This document shows, piece by piece, positions 32,880 through 38,434 of a stretch of 38,434 nucleotides of DNA. The translations under genes and the position numbers were made by a program. Within the stretch, counting starts at the first letter, position 1. The number at the start of each line of letters is the position of its first letter. The notes beneath the pieces are model-generated. The model was not told the DNA's origin, made no database searches, and saw nothing but the letters and a program-made list of their open reading frames with translations. The stretch comes from Saprospiraceae bacterium (GTDB lineage Bacteria > Bacteroidota > Bacteroidia > Chitinophagales > Saprospiraceae), in NCBI GenBank assembly GCA_020846655.1, contig JADLDL010000191.1, forward strand, positions 1-38,434. Reading direction: 5' to 3'.

Positions 32880-34480
32880 AGGAACAGAACCAACAACAAC
32901 TTGGAAAAACCCTTTGGTCCATCGCCGACAAACTGCGGGGCGCCATGAACGCGGAGGACTTCCGCGACTACATGCTCTCGTTCCTGTTTTTGCGCTACCT
33001 GTCCGACAACTACGAGTCGGCGGCCAAAAAGGAGCTGGGGCCGGACTATCCCAAAACGGCGGCGGACGACCGGCGTGCGCCCTTGTCATTGTGGTATGCC
33101 GCCAACAAGGAGGATGTGCCGGAATTTGAAAAACAAATGCGCCGCAAGGTGCATTACGTCATTGAGCCGGGGCATTTGTGGAGCAGCATTTCCGAGATGG
33201 CCCGCCTGCAAAGTAAAGATTTGCTGGAAACCCTGGAGGCTGGGTTCAAGTATATCGAAAACCAGTCCTTCGAAAGCACCTTTCAGGGTTTGTTTTCGGA
33301 AATCAACCTCAACTCCGACAAACTCGGCAGAACCTACACGGAGCGCAACACCAAACTTTGCACTATTATCCAAAAGATCGCCGAGGGCATCGCAGAGTTC
33401 TCCACGGATATCGACGTCCTGGGCGACGCCTACGAGTACCTTATCGGGCAGTTTGCGGCGGGCAGCGGCAAGAAGGCGGGCGAGTTCTACACCCCGCAGC
33501 AGATTTCCACGATCCTTTCTGAAATTGTGGTGCTGGACAGTCAGGAACCCAAGACCGGCAGGAAGAAAAAACTGGACAAGGTGCTGGACTTTGCCTGCGG
33601 GTCGGGATCGCTCCTGCTCAACGTGCGCAAGCAAATGGGCCCCAATGGCATCGGCAAAATTTACGGTCAGGAAAAAAATATCACCACCTACAACCTGGCC
33701 CGTATGAACATGCTGCTGCACGGCCTGAAAGATACCGAGTTTGAAATCCACCACGGCGACACCTTGCTGAATGAATGGGACATCCTGAACGAGATGAACC
33801 CCGCTCGGAAGATGGAGTTTGATGCCATCGTGGCCAATCCGCCGTTCAGTCTTCGATGGGAGCCAACGGAGGCACTGGGCGAAGATTTCCGCTTCAAGAG
33901 TTACGGCCTTGCCCCCAAATCGGCGGCAGACTTTGCTTTCCTGCTGCATGGCCTGCACTTTCTAGCCAAAGAAGGTACGATGGCCATCATCCTGCCCCAC
34001 GGCGTGTTGTTCCGAGGCGGCGTCGAGGAGCGTATCCGCACCAAACTATTGAAAGACGATAATATTGACACGGTGATTGGCCTTCCTTCCAATCTGTTTT
34101 ACTCGACCGGCATCCCCGTTTGCATCCTGGTACTGAAGAAGTGCAAAAAGTACGAAGACGTGCTGTTCATCAACGCCGCCGAGTACTTTGAGAAGGGCAA
34201 GCGCCAGAACAATTTAAGGCCGGACGATATTGCTAAAATCGTGGATACCTACCGGGAACGCAAGGTGGAAGACCGTTATTCCCACCGGGTGCCGATGGAG
34301 GAGATTGCGCGAAATGATTACAACCTGAATATTTCCCGATACGTCAGTACCGCTACGACGGAGGAGGAAATTGACCTCAAGGCAGTGCATGACCGGCTGA
34401 TTGAAATTGAAAATAGGGCCAAAGGGGCTGCCGAGCGGCATAATGCGTTTTTGAAGGAGTTGGGGTTGCCGCCGGTTTAA
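32876..34480 (+). CDS. hsdM: Type I restriction-modification DNA methyltransferase subunit M
   Basis: N6-adenine methyltransferase of the type I complex. 534 residues. The N-terminal HsdM_N helical domain (about 8-150: LWSIADKLRGAMNAEDFRDYMLSFLFLRYLSD) contacts HsdS. AGEFYTPQQISTIL leads into the catalytic domain, with SAM motif I DFACGSGSL (238-246) and the catalytic NPPF (321-324). The C-terminal tail follows GLPSNLFYSTGIPVCILVLKK. It starts in an ATGA overlap with the PrrC-like gene. Being last in the operon, after hsdR, is unusual; many loci place hsdM first so DNA is protected early. Confidence 0.96.
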   Translation: MKEQNQQQLGKTLWSIADKLRGAMNAEDFRDYMLSFLFLRYLSDNYESAAKKELGPDYPKTAADDRRAPLSLWYAANKEDVPEFEKQMRRKVHYVIEPGHLWSSISEMARLQSKDLLETLEAGFKYIENQSFESTFQGLFSEINLNSDKLGRTYTERNTKLCTIIQKIAEGIAEFSTDIDVLGDAYEYLIGQFAAGSGKKAGEFYTPQQISTILSEIVVLDSQEPKTGRKKKLDKVLDFACGSGSLLLNVRKQMGPNGIGKIYGQEKNITTYNLARMNMLLHGLKDTEFEIHHGDTLLNEWDILNEMNPARKMEFDAIVANPPFSLRWEPTEALGEDFRFKSYGLAPKSAADFAFLLHGLHFLAKEGTMAIILPHGVLFRGGVEERIRTKLLKDDNIDTVIGLPSNLFYSTGIPVCILVLKKCKKYEDVLFINAAEYFEKGKRQNNLRPDDIAKIVDTYRERKVEDRYSHRVPMEEIARNDYNLNISRYVSTATTEEEIDLKAVHDRLIEIENRAKGAAERHNAFLKELGLPPV

Positions 34481-34510
34481 GGATATCCTGTTGTTTTAAA
34501 AAGCACTTGA

Positions 34511-34672
34511 GTCGCCAGCAATCTGCTGTGTTCCTGCTCGGATCGCTACAAACCAGCAGTGGGACGCACTGCACTAAAGCGGGTGTGCGAGATTGCTTTT
34601 GAGGAAGCTGTAAAGGTTCAAACCAAATCGGAAAAAGGGCGGGCAAACATTCCGGAATATTATATATTTTGA
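34511..34672 (+). other. Possible coding remnant after hsdM
   Basis: The 206-bp gap after hsdM holds a 53-codon open frame with no convincing start (34511-34669, stop 34670-34672). Its last part (AFEEAVKVQTKSEKGRANIP, then EYYIF) reads like a natural protein C-terminus. I do not recognise the family, and chance is possible. The rest of the gap shows nothing clear. Confidence 0.2.
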
Positions 34673-34686
34673 GTTTGGCCCCCCCT

Positions 34687-36501
34687 TCACCGCAACCCCG
34701 GCAACAAATATTCCCAAATCAAATTGATCTCCGCCTGCATGTTGCCGATATTGGCGGTGGTCACGATCACGGCGTCCTGCTCGGGCAGCACGATGATAAA
34801 CTGCCCGTTGGCGCCGTCGGCGCGGTAGGCCCCGTGGCGGCAGCGCCACAACTGGTAGCCGTAGCCCTGCACCCAGTCGCTGTCTTCGGACCGGGTGTCG
34901 GCGCTGAGCCACTGCGGCGACTGTACCGAGTGCGCAGCCGTGGCTTCGTCGAACCAGCTCGCCGGCAGCAACTGCCGGCCCTCCCAGTTGCCGTTCTGCA
35001 ACAGGAATTGCCCCATTTTGGCCATGTCTTCGGTGGTCACAAACAGGCCCCAGCCGCCGGTGTTCGCCCCCGTCGGACTGCTCTGCCACTCCACCCCGGT
35101 GATGCCCAGGGGCCGGACCAAACGCGGGTATAGGTAATCCGTCAGGGTTTCGCCGCTCACTTTTTGCACGATGGCCGCCAGCATGTAGGTGGCCAGGCTG
35201 TTGTACACAAACTTGGTGCCCGGCCGGTGCGCGATGGGGAAGGACAAAAACAGCCGCTCCCAACTGCCCGTCTGGCTTCGGATTTCGCCCGTGGGGTCGG
35301 TGGCGTGACCGACGGTCATGGTGAGCAAATCGCGCACTTGGAGCGCCGCCAGGTAGGGCGAAATGGAGTCCGGCAAATCATGGGGGAAGAACGAGATGAC
35401 CTTGTCGCTCAGGCGCAGGCGTTTTTCCGCCACCGCGAAGCCCACGGCAGTGGCCGTGAAGGTCTTGCTGACCGAGTTCAGGATATGCTTTTTGCCGGGC
35501 GCGTGCTCGCCCAGCCAATGCTCGGCCACCACTTTGCCGTGGCGCAGGATCATCAGGCTGTGCAGGTCCTGCCCGCTTTTCGCCACGGCCTCCAGGTACC
35601 GGTCCACAGCCCTGGGGTCGAAGCCTTCGGCCTGCGGCGTACTGCGCGGCAAGGCGTTGAACACCTGGTTGTAACTCACCAGTTCGATGCCTTTTTCTCG
35701 AATGCGGTTTTTAACCTGCTCGCTGGTGAAAATATCGGTGACGGCCTGCCGGTGCCCGGCCACGTCTTCGTAGCCGATATGGTGGATGGCCTGCAATTCG
35801 GCGTTGTTGAGCCCGGGGTGCTCCACATACAGGTAGGTTTTGCCCGGCTCCAGGGTTTCGAGCAGGTTCAGAAAACCTTGCCGGCGCTCCTCCGGCGTTT
35901 TGGCAGAGCCGTCGTAGCCGAGGGGGACCACACCCTGTGCCCCCAGTTCGTAGTCCAGTTGGTATTCCCGGGCAAGCCGGCGTGTGAGCGCTGCGACCTC
36001 TTCCGTCATGCCGGTACAATTCATATGCCCGGAAATATGGCTGAGGCGGGGTATTTGCCGGAGCGCCAGTTCGATCTGCGCCCGGAATTCCTTTTCCACA
36101 TCGGCGATGGTCCAGGGGTTTTCCAAAATGGCCTGTCCGGGGTAGTTCGGGTTCGGGTACACCATCGGGTAAAAATAGCCGTTGGCGTCTTTGAGGCTGC
36201 GGCAGTCCGACACCGGCCGCCATTTCACGTTGTCCCATTCGCTGGTGAGCGCCAGGTGCACGCCCACATCGACGCCCGGGTGCTGCCGCAAGAGCTGCAC
36301 CGCCTCCGGAAACCAGGGCGAGGGCACAATGACCTCGATCGAGGTTTCGATGCCTTGGGTGTAGCACTGGATGAGGGCCTCGTTGCCGGAATGCGCGTAG
36401 CCCATATCGTCGCCCCGAACGATGAGGCGGGCCGGTTTTTGCTGCGCGGAGGCGTGCAGCGCAAGGAGGAGGCAGACAAAGGAGGAAAAGAAGACGCGCA
36501 T
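34687..36501 (-). CDS. Secreted ChbG/YdjC-like deacetylase fused to a serine beta-lactamase-like domain
   Basis: A 604-residue two-domain protein with signal peptide (1-19). Residues 24-280 are a YdjC/ChbG-type carbohydrate deacetylase: metal-site DD (Asp31-Asp32 in VRGDDMG), His82 (VGVHLAL), and His156/His159 (SHISGHMNC). Residues about 290-604 are a class C beta-lactamase-like serine hydrolase: SxxK at Ser343-Lys346 (NSVSKTFTA), the tyrosine motif FVYNSLATYM (Tyr433), and ADGANGQFI near the C-terminus in place of KTG. It may remove acetyl groups and then hydrolyse an ester or amide of the same periplasmic glycan or peptide (inference). A near-match promoter box TATTTTCG lies 40 bp upstream. 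Confidence 0.88.
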   Translation of the reverse strand: MRVFFSSFVCLLLALHASAQQKPARLIVRGDDMGYAHSGNEALIQCYTQGIETSIEVIVPSPWFPEAVQLLRQHPGVDVGVHLALTSEWDNVKWRPVSDCRSLKDANGYFYPMVYPNPNYPGQAILENPWTIADVEKEFRAQIELALRQIPRLSHISGHMNCTGMTEEVAALTRRLAREYQLDYELGAQGVVPLGYDGSAKTPEERRQGFLNLLETLEPGKTYLYVEHPGLNNAELQAIHHIGYEDVAGHRQAVTDIFTSEQVKNRIREKGIELVSYNQVFNALPRSTPQAEGFDPRAVDRYLEAVAKSGQDLHSLMILRHGKVVAEHWLGEHAPGKKHILNSVSKTFTATAVGFAVAEKRLRLSDKVISFFPHDLPDSISPYLAALQVRDLLTMTVGHATDPTGEIRSQTGSWERLFLSFPIAHRPGTKFVYNSLATYMLAAIVQKVSGETLTDYLYPRLVRPLGITGVEWQSSPTGANTGGWGLFVTTEDMAKMGQFLLQNGNWEGRQLLPASWFDEATAAHSVQSPQWLSADTRSEDSDWVQGYGYQLWRCRHGAYRADGANGQFIIVLPEQDAVIVTTANIGNMQAEINLIWEYLLPGLR

Positions 36502-36617
36502 AGGAACTGGATTGAATGACCCGGAAAAATCTTGTTGGGACGAAAATACACTTTTTCGCCACTGCTCAACCCTCCTTTTCCAAGCACTCCATGCCGGACG
36601 CCCCCTGGCGCCGCGCC

Positions 36618-38144
36618 TCAGGGCCTCGCCACCACCAGGCGAGCGCTGAGTTGCCGCCCGCCGGCAGTCAGGTGAATCAGGTATAAGCCCGGCGGCAAAT
36701 GCCGGAGATCAAGTTGCTTTTCGCCGACGCCTGCCGGAATCGCTTGGCTGTGGACCCGCTTGCCGCTGACGTCCAGCACCGACAGGTATTTTTCCTCAAC
36801 AACAAAGGCCTCCGGCCAGCGCAACACCACGGTTTCTGGTGCCGGATTGGGCATCAGCAACAGGGCATCGCTGCCAGCGTTGCCGGGCGAAGGCGCGTCG
36901 AGTACTGTCGAACAATCTACGTGTTGATCCTGTAAAAAATGGTCCATCGCAGCGCTTTGCTCCACCAGAAAGGGTTTCAAGCCTGGGTAACTAAACCATT
37001 GCGCCGCAATGCTTTCCTCAAAATCAGCCACCGTGTAATCGCCGCTGGAGTCGATCAGCAGCCAGGGGCGGATCAGGGCGGAGTCGCTTTCGATGCGCGG
37101 AAAAAGTTGGCCGGCGTCGAAAAACTGGCGCAGCACGCAATACTGCTCCAGAAACTGCTGCCGGAACTGTGGCACACTCAGCAAACGGCGCACCAGGACC
37201 GGCGCATTCGGCACATCCGGCTCCAGCGGCGGCGGGTAAGCCCGCCAACTGAGGTTGTAGTCCCAGGGCAGCCAGTGGAACTTGCCGTCGCCGCCGGCAT
37301 CGTGGTACAGGTAGTAATTCCGGCCGCTGTTGGCGTAAAAATCGAGGTTGTTGACCGCCAAATCCAACGCCAGCACGCGCAGAAACGAGGGTACGTCAAA
37401 AACAGCGGCAATAGCGTCGGCAAACGCGGCCTCCGGCGTATGGTTGAGCACATCGATAAAATGCACCAGGGCCGACCAGTCGTTTTCGCTTTCGTGATTC
37501 TCCAACTGGTACTGCGGGTAGTAATTTTCCTGCGCGCTGCCGAGCCAATCGAGCGTATAGCCGGCCGAACCGGCCGCATTTTGTTTGTACAAATTGCCTT
37601 GGTGGTTGCCAAAATGGGCGTCCAGAAATACGTTGTCCACCTCTTCCACCAGGCGGTACAGACCCAGGTACTGGTCATCGAGGTACACCGGGGCAAAGGC
37701 CGTGCGCGGCGTCGGAATACCCATCCGGCGCAACAATTCGTAGCACAGGTTTTCGCGCAGGGCGCTGGGATCGCTGGCCCGATTGTGCAGGTTTAGTTTT
37801 TTTAAACCCTGGTAGTGCTGCCCTTTTTTTACGCGATTGAGGTCCAGTTTCATCGGCTTTTTAGGCGAACTCCACCACGAATTGAAACCTTTTTGGCGGA
37901 TGCCAATGGTGTCCAGTTGGGTGCCGTCCAGGCTTACGGTGCAGATCGTGTAGGGGATATCCCGGATTTGGTGCTGTAAAAAATCGAAGGAGAAGATGTA
38001 ATCCCGCTCCAGCGTATCGTTGAGGCCATCGTACAGCGAATGGATTTGGACCACGTGCACGCGGCTGCTGTCGAAAAGGGTTTGGCTATGGCTGGCTGGT
38101 AAAAGATGGAGGGCAGCGCCGGCGCTCAGGAGTAGTTTTTTCAT
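36618..38144 (-). CDS. CotH-family protein with T9SS sorting domain
   Basis: A 508-residue secreted protein: signal peptide (1-20), CotH domain (about 30-390) and a C-terminal T9SS sorting domain (LLLMPNPAPETVVLRW ... GLYLIHLTAGG). CotH proteins have an atypical kinase fold; spore-coat CotH phosphorylates coat proteins. Family features seen: GIRQKGFNSWWSSPKKPMKLDL (start of the domain), LYRLVEEVD, ALDLAVNNLDFYANSGRNYYLY, and WLPWDYNLSW with the likely metal-binding Asp. It would act outside the cell; the phosphoacceptor is unknown. Upstream lies a 13-bp palindrome (38177-38189) of unknown meaning. Confidence 0.9.
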   Translation of the reverse strand: MKKLLLSAGAALHLLPASHSQTLFDSSRVHVVQIHSLYDGLNDTLERDYIFSFDFLQHQIRDIPYTICTVSLDGTQLDTIGIRQKGFNSWWSSPKKPMKLDLNRVKKGQHYQGLKKLNLHNRASDPSALRENLCYELLRRMGIPTPRTAFAPVYLDDQYLGLYRLVEEVDNVFLDAHFGNHQGNLYKQNAAGSAGYTLDWLGSAQENYYPQYQLENHESENDWSALVHFIDVLNHTPEAAFADAIAAVFDVPSFLRVLALDLAVNNLDFYANSGRNYYLYHDAGGDGKFHWLPWDYNLSWRAYPPPLEPDVPNAPVLVRRLLSVPQFRQQFLEQYCVLRQFFDAGQLFPRIESDSALIRPWLLIDSSGDYTVADFEESIAAQWFSYPGLKPFLVEQSAAMDHFLQDQHVDCSTVLDAPSPGNAGSDALLLMPNPAPETVVLRWPEAFVVEEKYLSVLDVSGKRVHSQAIPAGVGEKQLDLRHLPPGLYLIHLTAGGRQLSARLVVARP

Positions 38145-38334
38145 AGCTGTACGTTTGTGTGCTGGAATTTAAAATAGGAACAAAGTTCCCAATCCCACGC
38201 TTCGTACTGACAGGGGTAGATTGCTCAAACGTTGGCGCCTGAGTCGCTTAGGTGTTGATATAAAAACCAAAAAGCGCCGGAGAGAACAAATGGAATACCC
38301 TACCAGCCCATAGCCATCAACTTAAGGTTTACTT

Positions 38335-38434
38335 ACTTCGACATTCGATATTCTGCGGTTCGATATTCGATATTCCAACGTAGTTGGCTTAAAAAATATC
38401 GAATATCGAACCGCAGAATATCGAATGTCGAAGT
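38335..38434. repeat. Large perfect palindrome with nested hairpin at the window end
   Basis: Two perfectly complementary 40-bp arms (38335-38374 and 38395-38434) around a 20-bp centre, which itself holds a small hairpin (CCAAC-GTA-GTTGG, 38375-38387). Each arm contains repeated TTCGATATT units. The arm ends exactly at the last base, so it may continue beyond the window. The 190 bp between this and the CotH gene show no gene. Confidence 0.85.

Noticed and set aside
35164-36519. 451-codon plus-strand frame
   Set aside because: Antisense to the deacetylase/serine hydrolase fusion.
1-38434. CRISPR arrays, rRNA, tRNA, IS transposase or integrase genes
   Set aside because: Looked for regular short repeats with spacers, tRNA-like cloverleaf sequence and transposase/integrase motifs; none seen. 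The only repeats are the palindromes reported.

Overview
The window looks like chromosome of a fairly GC-rich member of the Bacteroidota. Three secreted proteins end in type IX secretion (T9SS) sorting domains, most genes lack a Shine-Dalgarno sequence, and about ten genes are preceded by the Bacteroidota -7 promoter box TAnnTTTG. The mix of secreted proteins (M12B-like metallopeptidase, CotH-like protein, beta-barrel proteins) suggests Saprospiria or a relative, but this placement is inference.

Left part (1-24.8 kb), housekeeping and envelope genes: the end of a probable cytochrome-oxidase-associated cluster (DUF420 plus a small CPMC membrane protein); a small outer-membrane barrel; coaD; pruA; rplS; a YceI lipocalin-like gene with an operator-like upstream region; a T9SS cargo protein; a barrel protein and lipoprotein pair; a two-domain M16 peptidase; a T9SS M12B-like metallopeptidase; lysA; an ECF sigma factor with a 73-residue membrane partner; a GT-C glycosyltransferase/TPR fusion followed by a methyltransferase; an acyl-CoA carboxylase beta subunit; a lipoprotein plus glutathionylspermidine-synthase-like pair; rdgB; and a PhoB/PhoR-like two-component system. 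Four strong hairpin terminators sit at transcription-unit ends (744-783, 3633-3667, 4999-5033, 11392-11428).

Middle part (24.9-34.5 kb), a compact defence island, all on the plus strand: an AbiEi/AbiEii toxin-antitoxin pair (ATGA-coupled), then a type I restriction-modification locus in the order hsdR - GxxExxY nuclease-like gene - hsdS - PrrC-like ATPase - hsdM. The last three genes are joined by ATGA overlaps. The PrrC-like protein carries an R-x3-E ... H set spaced almost as in the anticodon-nuclease triad of E. coli PrrC, so the locus may pair DNA restriction with a tRNA-cutting backup. The two long intergenic gaps, on either side of the GxxExxY gene, are related imperfect palindromes that abut the next start codon and contain the previous stop codon. 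This makes that gene look like an inserted cassette. These are the most interesting signals in the window.

Right part (34.5-38.4 kb): a secreted ChbG/YdjC-like deacetylase fused to a serine beta-lactamase-like domain, a T9SS CotH-family protein, and at the window end a perfect 40-bp-arm palindrome with a nested hairpin, which looks like a dispersed repeat element.

Many starts were moved downstream from the longest reading frame because a TAnnTTTG box overlaps or follows the upstream start, or because a signal peptide or family N-terminus begins at the inner start.
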